In this document: positions 23,730-34,633 of the stretch, in pieces
How the letters are laid out: each line of letters begins with the position of its first letter
Numbering within the stretch: the first letter of the stretch is position 1
DNA from: Photobacterium galatheae
GTDB lineage: Bacteria > Pseudomonadota > Gammaproteobacteria > Enterobacterales > Vibrionaceae
Length of the DNA: 64,000 nt
NCBI RefSeq assembly: GCF_000695255.1
Contig: NZ_JMIB01000015.1
Span: forward strand, 1-64,000
Reading direction: 5' to 3'
Made by a program: the position numbers and the translations under genes
The notes under the pieces: model-generated
The model's database searches: none
Told to the model about the DNA's origin: nothing
The model's input: the letters and a program-made list of their open reading frames with translations, nothing else

Positions 23730-25630
23730 GCTGCCACCTCCGCGTCACCTTTTTTCAGCATGCCGTGTTTTTTCAGGTAAACCAGCAGCAGCGAAATCGC
23801 AGCCGGTGTCACCCCGGAAATTCGAGATGCCATGCCGATGGTCGCTGGCTTCGCTTCATTCAGCTTCACAACAACCTCGTTAGACAATCCTTTCACCAGG
23901 CTGTAATCCAGATCGGCCGGCAGCTTGCTCTGTTCGTGGCGCAGAGATTTTTCGACTTCTTCTTTCTGGCGGTCGATATAGCCCTGGTATTTAACCTGAA
24001 TTTCGACCTGCTCACTGGCCTGAATATCCGCATGTGCCGGACCAAACGGTGCCTGGGCGGTCAGTTGATCATAAGTCACTTCCGGGCGGCGCAGCAGATC
24101 TTCACCATTGGCTTCACGAACCAGCGGCGTTTTCAAAAACGCATTGATCACTTCTGCCTGCTCAGATGCAGGATGGATCCAGATCTCTTTCAAACGCTGA
24201 CGTTCCTGCGTCATATGCTCCATTTTTTCATTGAAGCGTGCCCAGCGCGCATCATCCACCAGACCCAACTGACGCCCCATTTCGGTCAGACGGATATCGG
24301 CGTTATCTTCGCGCAGCAGCAGACGGTACTCGGCACGGGAAGTAAACATCCGGTACGGTTCTTTCGTCCCCATGGTCGACAAGTCGTCAATCAGCACGCC
24401 CAGATAGGCCTGATCACGACGTGGGCTCCAGCCTTCTTTGTCCTGCGACTGCAGGGCGGCATTCATCCCAGCCAGCAAACCTTGCGCGGCCGCCTCTTCG
24501 TAACCGGTTGTGCCATTGATCTGACCGGCAAAGAACAGACCACCGATAAATTTCGTTTCCAGCGTCGGCTTCAGATCACGAGGATCAAAGAAATCGTATT
24601 CAATGGCATAACCCGGACGGATGATGCTGGCATTTTCAAAACCTTTCATCGAACGGACAATCTGCATCTGCACGTCAAACGGCAGGCTGGTGGAAATGCC
24701 GTTCGGGTACAGCTCATGGGTCGTCAGGCCTTCCGGCTCAATGAAGATCTGATGGCTGTTCTTATCGGCAAACCGCATGACTTTGTCTTCGATCGACGGG
24801 CAGTAACGTGGGCCGATCCCCTCGATCACACCAGAATACATCGGACTGCGATCCAGATTATTCCGGATCACTTCATGGGTTTGCTCATTGGTATGTGTAA
24901 TAAAACACGGGATCTGACGAGGATGATCCGTCTGTTTCCCCATAAAGGAAAAAACGGGGGTCGGATTGTCACCGTGCTGCGCCTGTAGCTGGCTGAAGTC
25001 TACGGTACGGGCATCTATCCGCGGTGGTGTCCCAGTTTTCAGACGATCGACCCGGAAAGGGAGTGCACGCAGTCGTTCTGCCAATGCGATCGACGGTGGA
25101 TCACCAGCTCGACCACCGCTGTAATTTTCCAGACCGATATGGATTTTGCCGCCCAGGAAAGTGCCAACGGTCAGAACAACAGCACGGGCACGGAATTTCA
25201 GACCCATTTCGGTTACAACACCCACGGCGCGATCGTTTTCAACAATCAGATCATTCACCGCTTGCTGGAACAACATTAGATTTGGCTGATTTTCCAGTGC
25301 TTCACGCACCGCTGCTTTGTACAACGCGCGATCAGCCTGAGCACGGGTGGCCCGAACTGCCGGACCTTTCGATGAGTTCAGGGTTCGGAACTGAATTCCA
25401 CCCTTATCAATGGCGCGGGCCATGATGCCACCCAGGGCGTCAACTTCTTTTACCAGGTGACCTTTTCCGATCCCGCCAATCGCTGGGTTACAAGACATTT
25501 GTCCCAACGTATCGATATTATGGGTCAACAGCAGGGTTTTCTGACCCATGCGTGCTGCTGCCAGTGCGGCTTCCGTTCCGGCATGACCGCCACCTACCAC
25601 GATGACATCAAAATTTTCCTGGTAAAACAT
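23726..25630 (-). CDS. mnmG: tRNA uridine-34 5-carboxymethylaminomethyl modification enzyme
   Basis: FAD enzyme (GidA) that, with MnmE, modifies the wobble uridine of several tRNAs. 634 residues. FAD-binding [17 protein letters not shown] starts near residue 12; [14 protein letters not shown] and the C-terminal [18 protein letters not shown] are family landmarks. It is the last gene before oriC and is transcribed away from it, as in E. coli and Vibrio. Confidence 0.98.
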   Translation of the reverse strand: MFYQENFDVIVVGGGHAGTEAALAAARMGQKTLLLTHNIDTLGQMSCNPAIGGIGKGHLVKEVDALGGIMARAIDKGGIQFRTLNSSKGPAVRATRAQADRALYKAAVREALENQPNLMLFQQAVNDLIVENDRAVGVVTEMGLKFRARAVVLTVGTFLGGKIHIGLENYSGGRAGDPPSIALAERLRALPFRVDRLKTGTPPRIDARTVDFSQLQAQHGDNPTPVFSFMGKQTDHPRQIPCFITHTNEQTHEVIRNNLDRSPMYSGVIEGIGPRYCPSIEDKVMRFADKNSHQIFIEPEGLTTHELYPNGISTSLPFDVQMQIVRSMKGFENASIIRPGYAIEYDFFDPRDLKPTLETKFIGGLFFAGQINGTTGYEEAAAQGLLAGMNAALQSQDKEGWSPRRDQAYLGVLIDDLSTMGTKEPYRMFTSRAEYRLLLREDNADIRLTEMGRQLGLVDDARWARFNEKMEHMTQERQRLKEIWIHPASEQAEVINAFLKTPLVREANGEDLLRRPEVTYDQLTAQAPFGPAHADIQASEQVEIQVKYQGYIDRQKEEVEKSLRHEQSKLPADLDYSLVKGLSNEVVVKLNEAKPATIGMASRISGVTPAAISLLLVYLKKHGMLKKGDAEVAA

Positions 25631-25719
25631 GAAACTACCTCAGGTGATCAATTAGCCAGTCAATTTGCTTGGAGCAAAGGGGGGATATTCTACCTCGTTT
25701 CATGGCAAGAAAGAATCAC

Positions 25720-26015
25720 CCTTGGCGATCAAATGATCAGGCTGTTGGATCTTAAATATATATAAGATCTTTTAAAGAGATCTTTTATTGGATCTACTAT
25801 TAGGATCACCGGATCGTGTGGATAAGTGCTTTTTGATCCGGATGATCATGGAGTTAGGGAGGATCATTACTTGTGAGGGACACGGGATCTTCGTTGGGAA
25901 ACCCTGGGATCTAAATGGCTACTTATCAACAGGGCTTGGGGGAGGCTGATCTTGTTCATTGGATAACAAAGGGTTGATCACCGTTTAGATCTATAGTTAT
26001 CCACAGGCGGATCTT
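25720..26015 (+). other. oriC: Chromosomal replication origin oriC
   Basis: A non-coding segment between mnmG and mioC with every landmark of the enterobacterial/Vibrio oriC. About 17 GATC Dam sites fall in 300 bp. There are three AT-rich 13-mer-like repeats (near 25766, 25779 and 25790) and DnaA boxes TGTGGATAA (25817-25825, R1 position), TTATCAACA (25923-25931), ATTGGATAA (25958-25966) and TTATCCACA (25997-26005, R4 position). The order of AT-rich unwinding element, R1 and R4 runs from mnmG towards mioC, as in E. coli. Only R1 and R4 are perfect consensus. Confidence 0.95.
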
Positions 26016-26052
26016 AAAAAACTGGCGGTATTGGGAATAAAATCCGCCAGTT
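26015..26052 (-). terminator. Terminator of mioC at the edge of oriC
   Basis: Stem AACTGGCGG (26020-26028) and CCGCCAGTT (26044-26052) with a 15-base loop. On the minus strand the hairpin is followed by a run of six T (26016-26021, the first two also closing the stem). It lies between the mioC stop (26062) and the R4 DnaA box (25997-26005), so mioC transcripts should end before entering oriC. Confidence 0.8.
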
Positions 26053-26061
26053 CGATGGGTG

Positions 26062-26502
26062 TTACAGGTGTTTTTGCCAGCTGTTCAGCCAGATTTCTGC
26101 TGGATCTTCAGGGACGGGATCCAGCGAGACGTCGATTTCGAGTCGCTCCCCCAGTCGTTTGGCTCCCAGTCCAGCCAGTAAATGGTCAAGATCTTTCCCT
26201 GCCTGACAGAAGGTGTCGTAGCTGCTGTCGCCGATGGCGACAATCCCATAGCGCAAAGGGGTCAAGTCTGGTTGTTGGACCTGGAGCTGGCTGACAAACG
26301 GCTGGATATTATCCGGAAACTCGCCAGCGCCGTGGGTGGAGCAGATCAATAGCCAGATCTGGGCTGGATCCAGCTCTGCCAGATTGGCCTGATTCATAAT
26401 CGTGGTGTCGTGACCTGCATCAGTGAGCAGTTCTGATAAATGATCGGCGACATATTCGGCTCCGCCCAGCGTACTGCCAGTGATCAGGGTAATTGCAGCC
26501 AT
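26062..26502 (-). CDS. mioC: MioC, flavodoxin-like protein
   Basis: FMN-binding flavodoxin of 146 residues. The phosphate loop [20 protein letters not shown] is at the N-terminus, and [13 protein letters not shown] and GDSSYDTFC supply the other FMN contacts. In E. coli it is linked to biotin synthase activity. It borders oriC and is read towards it, as in the E. coli and Vibrio origin regions. Confidence 0.95.
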   Translation of the reverse strand: MAAITLITGSTLGGAEYVADHLSELLTDAGHDTTIMNQANLAELDPAQIWLLICSTHGAGEFPDNIQPFVSQLQVQQPDLTPLRYGIVAIGDSSYDTFCQAGKDLDHLLAGLGAKRLGERLEIDVSLDPVPEDPAEIWLNSWQKHL

Positions 26503-27058
26503 CGTGTTCTCGCTTCATGGGTGAATATAAAGAAGGCGATTGTATCTGGCTTTTTGATGGAGTGGAAAAGCCTTGGCATGGATGAGTGTGAGAAAACTCG
26601 GTTCCTCGAAGACGTGGCGTTGCGGATGACGATGCGATGACAGTTTTTGTCTGTTGTGAACGTAGTCCAACAGGTCGTTCTCAATTGCGGATTGCTGTAT
26701 CGCAGACCGTCGTCATCCACAGATGACCATGATAGGACACATCTTCTTGCTCGTATTCTTGCTCGGTAGAGCCGATTTTTCATCTTGATTATTGAGTCAG
26801 GAAAAATCAAGGCAAGATATGGGATTGATGTCATATTTTTGCTGGATGTTTTGCTGTCACTTTTTTAAATATTTGAGGTATCTCGCAACAAATCTTGTGC
26901 TTCTGGCCCCCCATTGACACATATGAATATGACTGTATAGCATGCTCAAAAAATCACCGGCTTAATGATCGATGCGCTTGCTTTAGGGAGGCCAAATCCT
27001 GATCGCTTGAATCATTGCTAACTTTGACGCATTTCAGGAATTAATTTTTGGAAAAATC
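26503..27058. other. Intergenic region between mioC and the HD-HAD-YqcI operon
   Basis: A 556-bp stretch without a convincing gene; short open frames on both strands lack ribosome-binding sites. It must contain the mioC promoter (minus). TCATCCACA at 26713-26721 is one mismatch from a DnaA box, which would fit DnaA control of mioC as in E. coli. From about 26640 the sequence becomes clearly AT-richer and stays so to about 31 kb, suggesting that the left edge of an acquired segment lies here. No tRNA, direct repeat or transposase was seen at that edge. Confidence 0.5.
26914..26941 (+). promoter_or_regulatory. Candidate promoter of the HD-HAD-YqcI/YcgG-MFS operon
   Basis: A perfect -35 TTGACA (26914-26919), 16 bases, then TATAGC (26936-26941). 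Transcription would start near 26949, about 110 bases before the first gene. It is the best match upstream of this operon. Confidence 0.5.
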
Positions 27059-28039
27059 ATGTCTGCGAATCAGGAAAATATATCGCTGAGTATCTCGTCT
27101 CTTGAGCGAATCAAAAAAAGTATCGTCTGTCGCTCTGACTTTTTATCACTCTATGGAAAAACACAATTAATTCCTTATCCATTCAGGCGAGAGCACCATT
27201 GCAACCGGTGGGCACATTCTCTGGATGTTTATGAAGTGGTGAATGTTTTCTCTGAAGAAATGACAATGGAAGCGCAGTTATTATGTCAAATCGGTGCCTT
27301 GCTCCATGATATTGGTCATCCGCCATTTGGGCATGTCGGCGAGCGAGTATTGAATGAGATAGCCAGAGATGTAGGCGGGTTTGAGAGTAATGCCCAATCC
27401 GTCCGAATGACATTAAAAAATATGCAGTTTCCATTAATGATCGCACTGCTTTGTCTGAAACATAAAAATGTCATTCCTGAAACACAAGCTCGGCAAGGAA
27501 TCATTAAAGGTATTTATCGGGAGGATGCCTTTATTTTATGTTTCGATAAATTTTTCTCTTTAGCACCGATCAGAGAGGTGATTCAGGTCTCTGATAAGTT
27601 GTCATACAGTATTACGGATCTCAAAGATTTGATAACCATTCGGGGAGATGCATTTGTTCGCGATTTATGTTGTTCAATGGAACATCGCAGTGTGATTGAT
27701 ACGATTCTCTGCCATAAAACGTGTAAAACGATTGATATTGTAAATGAAATGATGACATCACACCGAGAGTTTATGCTGTGTAAGTCATCGATGCACCAAT
27801 TTTTCAGCGATGTAAACCGCAGGGTGATTGCTTGTCTGGATGACATGAAATATCTGGAAAAAGAAGCGTCTCTGGCAAATGACGTGCTGTCATCTATTTA
27901 TGATTCTTTGCTTGAACAGCAACATGACCCCAGAAAAGCACTGGATTACATTGCGGCACTGGATGAAAAAGACATCGTCAATAAATATCATCTGATAAAG
28001 AGTGGAAAACAAAATGTCATACACAGACTATATATTTGA
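27059..28039 (+). CDS. dGTPase-like HD-domain phosphohydrolase
   Basis: 326 residues, shorter than classical dGTPases (about 440-500), but the catalytic core is complete. The metal ligands are H53 (NRWAHSLDV), H83-D84 ([12 protein letters not shown]) and D179 ([13 protein letters not shown]); [11 protein letters not shown] also follows the dGTPase pattern. The family hydrolyses dNTPs to nucleoside and triphosphate. What is missing is the C-terminal third. It is the first gene of an AT-rich four-gene operon with a HAD phosphatase, a YqcI/YcgG protein and an exporter, so it may supply or trim a nucleotide intermediate rather than control dNTP pools; that is inference. Overlaps the HAD start by 26 bases. 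Confidence 0.8.
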   Translation: MSANQENISLSISSLERIKKSIVCRSDFLSLYGKTQLIPYPFRREHHCNRWAHSLDVYEVVNVFSEEMTMEAQLLCQIGALLHDIGHPPFGHVGERVLNEIARDVGGFESNAQSVRMTLKNMQFPLMIALLCLKHKNVIPETQARQGIIKGIYREDAFILCFDKFFSLAPIREVIQVSDKLSYSITDLKDLITIRGDAFVRDLCCSMEHRSVIDTILCHKTCKTIDIVNEMMTSHREFMLCKSSMHQFFSDVNRRVIACLDDMKYLEKEASLANDVLSSIYDSLLEQQHDPRKALDYIAALDEKDIVNKYHLIKSGKQNVIHRLYI

Positions 28040-28661
28040 TTTTGATGGAACGATTGCAGATACGGCACAATGTGGCATTGTTTCGACCCAAAGTGCATTT
28101 GAATTCATGGGATTGCCAAAACCAGATGAGAAAATGATAGAAAGCTTGATGGGAATTCCTATTGAAAAGTCTTTTCGGGAAATGGGTGCTACAGCATTAA
28201 CAGCAGAAAAATTTGACCAGCTCATTCAGGTGTTCCGGGAAGAATATCAAAAGAATCAGAACCATTTGATCCGGTTGTTTCCCGGGATAACTGAAGTCTT
28301 GCAAACATTAAAGCGCGATGGAAAAAGACTGTTTATTGCATCCAGTAAAAATTCCAAAGTACTGAATCAAAATTTAGCTTCTCTCGCCATTCAAACATAT
28401 TTTGATGGGGTGATTGGTTCAGACCATGTTGAAAACTATAAACCTGCACCAGACAGTATTTTTAAACTGATACAAGATTTCAATGCTCAGCCGGAATCCA
28501 CCGTGATGATTGGCGATGCCTGCTATGACATCCAAATGGCGAAGTCCGCTCAAGTGCGATCGTGTGCGGTACTTTGGGGGGCGCATTCCCGACATCAGTT
28601 AGCGGATGAAAGTCCGGATCATCTGATTGAGAACACTGCTGATTTATTAACGCTTGCCTAG
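28014..28661 (+). CDS. HAD-superfamily phosphatase, Gph/PpaX-like
   Basis: 215 residues. The HAD motifs are in order: motif [10 protein letters not shown] (residues 8-16), motif II around FIASSKNSK, the lysine in NYKPAPDS and motif [12 protein letters not shown] small helical cap lies between motifs I and II, as in phosphoglycolate and pyrophosphate phosphatases. I chose the ATG at 28014; a GTG at 28002 in the same frame is possible. The start lies inside the upstream HD gene, so translation is coupled. A substrate phosphate from the HD reaction or a biosynthetic intermediate is plausible but not shown. Confidence 0.85.
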   Translation: MSYTDYIFDFDGTIADTAQCGIVSTQSAFEFMGLPKPDEKMIESLMGIPIEKSFREMGATALTAEKFDQLIQVFREEYQKNQNHLIRLFPGITEVLQTLKRDGKRLFIASSKNSKVLNQNLASLAIQTYFDGVIGSDHVENYKPAPDSIFKLIQDFNAQPESTVMIGDACYDIQMAKSAQVRSCAVLWGAHSRHQLADESPDHLIENTADLLTLA

Positions 28662-28681
28662 ATTTCAGAAGGGATTTTGAC

Positions 28682-29749
28682 ATGTTAATCCAACAAAAAG
28701 CGATACAAACGGTACGTCACAGCCCGTATAGCTGGGTAGAGGCGGAGTTTCATCGTTCGACACAGGTGATCATGGAAAAGGATTTTCCATGTACATTTGG
28801 CATTTTAGGGGCCCAAAAAGAAGTGCATTATATTTCGGCCCTGAATTTTCCCTATTCTGCCCAGGCGCTGGCGGAAGACATTACGCAATATCTGTCTGAA
28901 ATTCGTGCCATGCCCGCCAAAGAGCGGGGCGTATCTGGATTACTGGTCTATTTTGAGCCCATTGGCGCAATGAGTTTGCAAAGCTTACAGCTCACAGCCT
29001 GGGAACTGTTGAGCCAACTGGAACGTTATGATGAAACGCCCTGGCCAGCGGGGGTGAGCCGTGACCCGGCCGATCCGGACTATGCGTTCTGTTTTCAAGG
29101 CGAAGTCTGGTTCATCAATTTCAGTTCATCGGGCTACGCCAACAGAGATTCAAGAAATCTAGGCAGTCAGATCAGCCTTGCGATGCAGGCATTCAGCGCC
29201 TCTGATGAATATTTTAATTATAATAATAAGCGAAAAGCCAATGCCCAGAAGCTCGTCAGATCACGGGCTGAAAAGTTTGATGGATGCCCCGTACATCATG
29301 GTTTGGGGCCAATTATTGGTGAAGAAAAACCCTCGCCCCTCAAATTATCTTACTTTATCGGCGATACGAATCAGATTGACTCTTTTGAGCCATGGTTATA
29401 CGAAACGATTTCTGCAGATTTTTATTTGATTGATGAAGAAATTGTCTCGTGGCTCGGGGAGGCCAATTTTCGTGATGCTGTGAGACGAATGAATCAACTC
29501 GGCAAAGAAGTGATCGTTGTCGATGACCCGAATACATCACTGACAGAGCAAGTCCGTCGTCTGAATACAACAAAAGACGTGTTGTGGATTACATCAAACC
29601 CAGCGCATACACACATCTGCCCGGAAGAGCATGTATATTGCTGTTGCCTCCGGAAAGACAGTCACCCAGAGGAAATCCCCGGCGTCTTGTTGATTGATCA
29701 TTTGTTCGATACTTTTGCTTTGATAAAACCATCCATCAAGCTTTCTTGA
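28682..29749 (+). CDS. YqcI/YcgG-family protein (possible heme-dependent N-oxygenase) with C-terminal extension
   Basis: 355 residues. The first ~230 match the YqcI/YcgG family: FPCTFG (35-40), WELLSQLERYDETPWP (107-122), the Asp/Pro-rich DPADPDYAFCFQGEVWF (128-144), GYANRDSRNLG (151-161) and the closing PLKLSYFIGD (219-228). Characterised members are heme N-oxygenases of guanidino or amino groups (GntA in guanitoxin, DcsA in D-cycloserine synthesis), so an N-hydroxylation is the best guess. Residues ~231-355 are an added domain that I do not recognise, with a CCCLR cysteine cluster. AAGGGA lies 7 bases before the ATG. The gene is 20 bases after the HAD gene. Confidence 0.75.
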   Translation: MLIQQKAIQTVRHSPYSWVEAEFHRSTQVIMEKDFPCTFGILGAQKEVHYISALNFPYSAQALAEDITQYLSEIRAMPAKERGVSGLLVYFEPIGAMSLQSLQLTAWELLSQLERYDETPWPAGVSRDPADPDYAFCFQGEVWFINFSSSGYANRDSRNLGSQISLAMQAFSASDEYFNYNNKRKANAQKLVRSRAEKFDGCPVHHGLGPIIGEEKPSPLKLSYFIGDTNQIDSFEPWLYETISADFYLIDEEIVSWLGEANFRDAVRRMNQLGKEVIVVDDPNTSLTEQVRRLNTTKDVLWITSNPAHTHICPEEHVYCCCLRKDSHPEEIPGVLLIDHLFDTFALIKPSIKLS

Positions 29750-29786
29750 GCAATGGTTTATTTTATTTCGAACAAGGTCTATTGAT

Positions 29787-30977
29787 ATGAGAAGTCCGGA
29801 AAGAAACGTATCTCTGATTGGCTTTCTTACGATGTTTATGGTTGGTGTCTCCGATCTGATTGTGATTGGTATTATTTCACCGATGTCCCAGTCATTTGGT
29901 GTCGAGGAATCATTGATAGGGCAACTGGTCACAATTTATGCGGTTTCTTTTGGTGTATTAGGGCCAGTTCTGACGAAAATCACCCGAAAATATGATGATA
30001 AACAGATGCTTTGCATCAGTATGGTGGTTTTTATTCTTTGTGCCTGGCTGACCACGATGGTCAGTACTTATCTTGCTTTGTGTGTTGTCAGAGTGGTTTT
30101 AGCCAGTGCGGCATCATTAATTACCGTGAAGTTACTGGCCATTGGGACGAAAGTTGCATCCGCATCGAATCAGGCCAAAATTGTCGCGAATATTTACGTT
30201 GGGTTTTGCGCATCAAATATTCTCGGAGTACCGATTGGCACTTTACTGTCAGATGCTGTGGGGTGGAAATCGACTTTTTACGCCATTTTTGCGCTTTCAG
30301 CGGTTTGTCTGGTCTTGATCGCGTTGTTTTTTCAACCGACGGGATCAACAAAAGAGCGCACGACGAATGGTGAGTACCAGGTTGTGGAACGATGGAAACT
30401 GACTTCTGTTTTATTGGTACTTTTATTCATGATGGCTTCCAATAGTATTTTGTTTACTTACATTGAACCCATGATGAAAACTCATGGATTTTCGATTGAA
30501 AGTGTCAGTCTGGCGCTATTTATTGCTGGTGTTTGCGGCATTATTGGTTCCAAGTTGGGAAATGTTTTATCTGAATCATTGGGCTACTATAAGTCCTTTA
30601 TGACGATTTGTAGCGTCTATTTAATTGCGATTGTCGTGATGTCTCTTTATCTGGACAGCTTGTATGTTTTCTTGATTTGTATCGGCGTGTGGAATTTATT
30701 CCATTGGGGGACCAATCCGACAGTTCAGTTTGCGCTGCTTCGGTTAATCAAAGGCGATCCCAGCCAGGTCTTCAGCTATAACATTTCCATTTTGAATCTC
30801 GGTATTGGGATGGGTGCTTTTCTGGGCGGGCTTGCTTATTCGTTCGATCCCAGTTTTATGAGTTCTTTTATACTGGCCATCATATTGGGTGTGCTCTCTT
30901 TCATGATGATCGTTTTTCTTTTATCCGACAGGAAGCGAGCCGAATCTGAATGGGTGAGTTCTTCAGACAGCGCATAA
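29787..30977 (+). CDS. MFS exporter of the HD-HAD-YqcI/YcgG operon
   Basis: 396 residues, about 12 membrane helices, DHA1/AraJ-like; the N-half has RKYDDKQML after helix 2, the position of the MFS loop 2-3 motif. It follows the YqcI/YcgG gene by 37 bases and is closed by the terminator at 31064. Its place at the end of a small metabolic operon fits export of the product or self-protection. AT-rich like its three upstream partners. Substrate unknown. Confidence 0.8.
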   Translation: MRSPERNVSLIGFLTMFMVGVSDLIVIGIISPMSQSFGVEESLIGQLVTIYAVSFGVLGPVLTKITRKYDDKQMLCISMVVFILCAWLTTMVSTYLALCVVRVVLASAASLITVKLLAIGTKVASASNQAKIVANIYVGFCASNILGVPIGTLLSDAVGWKSTFYAIFALSAVCLVLIALFFQPTGSTKERTTNGEYQVVERWKLTSVLLVLLFMMASNSILFTYIEPMMKTHGFSIESVSLALFIAGVCGIIGSKLGNVLSESLGYYKSFMTICSVYLIAIVVMSLYLDSLYVFLICIGVWNLFHWGTNPTVQFALLRLIKGDPSQVFSYNISILNLGIGMGAFLGGLAYSFDPSFMSSFILAIILGVLSFMMIVFLLSDRKRAESEWVSSSDSA

Positions 30978-31063
30978 ACGCGGACGGGTGAAGTGGACAT
31001 GGCATTCCAGACATTCTGAAATAAGGAATAGCTTGAACCGCCAAAACATCTCGATTGTATGAG

Positions 31064-31085
31064 AAAGTCCCTTCGGGGACTTTTT
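31064..31085 (+). terminator. Terminator of the HD-HAD-YqcI/YcgG-MFS operon
   Basis: Perfect stem AAAGTCCC (31064-31071) and GGGACTTT (31076-31083) closed by a TTCG tetraloop, with five T (31081-31085). It separates the four-gene operon from the ileS leader promoter. Confidence 0.88.
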
Positions 31086-31205
31086 GCCCTTTCCCCTGGG
31101 GGAGCGGCAACTCACCAGTGAGGAAAGCTGTCCGAACAGACCGGGGAGGATGTTTCTGTAACCAAGTATTCACAAAAAATATTGAGGGTTCAGTTGCATA
31201 CGTTG

Positions 31206-31234
31206 TTGACAGGGGCCAGCCAGCGGCTTATGTT
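31206..31234 (+). promoter_or_regulatory. Promoter of the ileS2 leader
   Basis: Consensus -35 TTGACA (31206-31211), 17-base spacer, -10 TATGTT (31229-31234). Transcription would start about seven bases after the -10, at or next to the A of the leader-peptide ATG (31241), implying a leaderless message for the peptide. No Shine-Dalgarno is visible upstream of that ATG (GAAG is only two bases away), which agrees. Confidence 0.65.
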
Positions 31235-31240
31235 GAAGTC

Positions 31241-31288
31241 ATGAAGACATTATTGAACCCGCAGCGAATTATTATCATCATTCCTTAG
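31241..31288 (+). CDS. Isoleucine-rich leader peptide of ileS2
   Basis: A 15-residue peptide, MKTLLNPQRIIIIIP, with five consecutive isoleucine codons (ATT ATT ATC ATC ATT, 31268-31282) two codons before the stop. It lies between a consensus promoter and a terminator whose 5' arm has an alternative partner, directly upstream of an isoleucyl-tRNA synthetase gene. The Ile run is read by the main tRNA-Ile (GAU), so stalling would report its charging. Logic and layout are those of pheST and ilv leaders. The start could be leaderless (see the promoter entry). I know of no described example for this gene, but cannot search. Confidence 0.85.
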   Translation: MKTLLNPQRIIIIIP

Positions 31289-31349
31289 GAGTGGTGGGTT
31301 CGCTTGTGTTTCAATCATGTCAAACCCGCCCTGGAGGCGGTTTTTTTTT
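31256..31349 (+). terminator. Transcription attenuator of ileS2
   Basis: Terminator (3:4): CCGCC (31326-31330) and GGCGG (31336-31340) followed by nine T. Antiterminator (2:3): GGTGGGTT (31293-31300) with AACCCGCC (31323-31330), 8 bp with one G-U. Protector (1:2): AACCCGC at 31256-31262, a copy of arm 3 that lies in codons 6-8 of the leader peptide, pairs with 31294-31300; AGCGAA (31263-31268) can alternatively pair with TTCGCT (31299-31304). A ribosome stalled in the Ile codons covers arm 1, frees arm 2 and prevents termination; one reaching the stop codon covers arm 2 and the terminator forms. Confidence 0.85.
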
Positions 31350-31389
31350 GGATCACTGCTTCCCGGGCCAAAGTCGCAGAGAGGCAGCC

Positions 31390-34566
<3,177 letters not shown>

Positions 34567-34582
34567 CACCGCTAAACGAAAA

Positions 34583-34601
34583 CCCCGCCTGAATGGCGGG
34601 G
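34583..34601. terminator. Terminator between ileS2 and mnmE
   Basis: Stem CCCCGCC (34583-34589) and GGCGGGG (34595-34601) in the 67-bp convergent gap. The T-run is better on the minus strand (TTTT after the hairpin), but it probably serves both genes. Confidence 0.8.
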
Positions 34602-34633
34602 CTATATTGTTGGCAACCCGATTCTGTGCGGGT

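Noticed and set aside
23699-24988. Long open frame (429 codons) antisense to mnmG
   Set aside because: Lies fully within the conserved mnmG reading frame and has no recognisable domain.
26484-26834. Open frame of 116 codons upstream of mioC on the minus strand
   Set aside because: Overlaps the mioC start, lacks a ribosome-binding site and has a composition unlike a protein.
31055-31240. Longer open frame (77 codons) that ends in the Ile-rich peptide
   Set aside because: It would begin before the terminator at 31064 and upstream of the leader promoter. Only the last 15 codons lie in the transcript predicted for ileS2.
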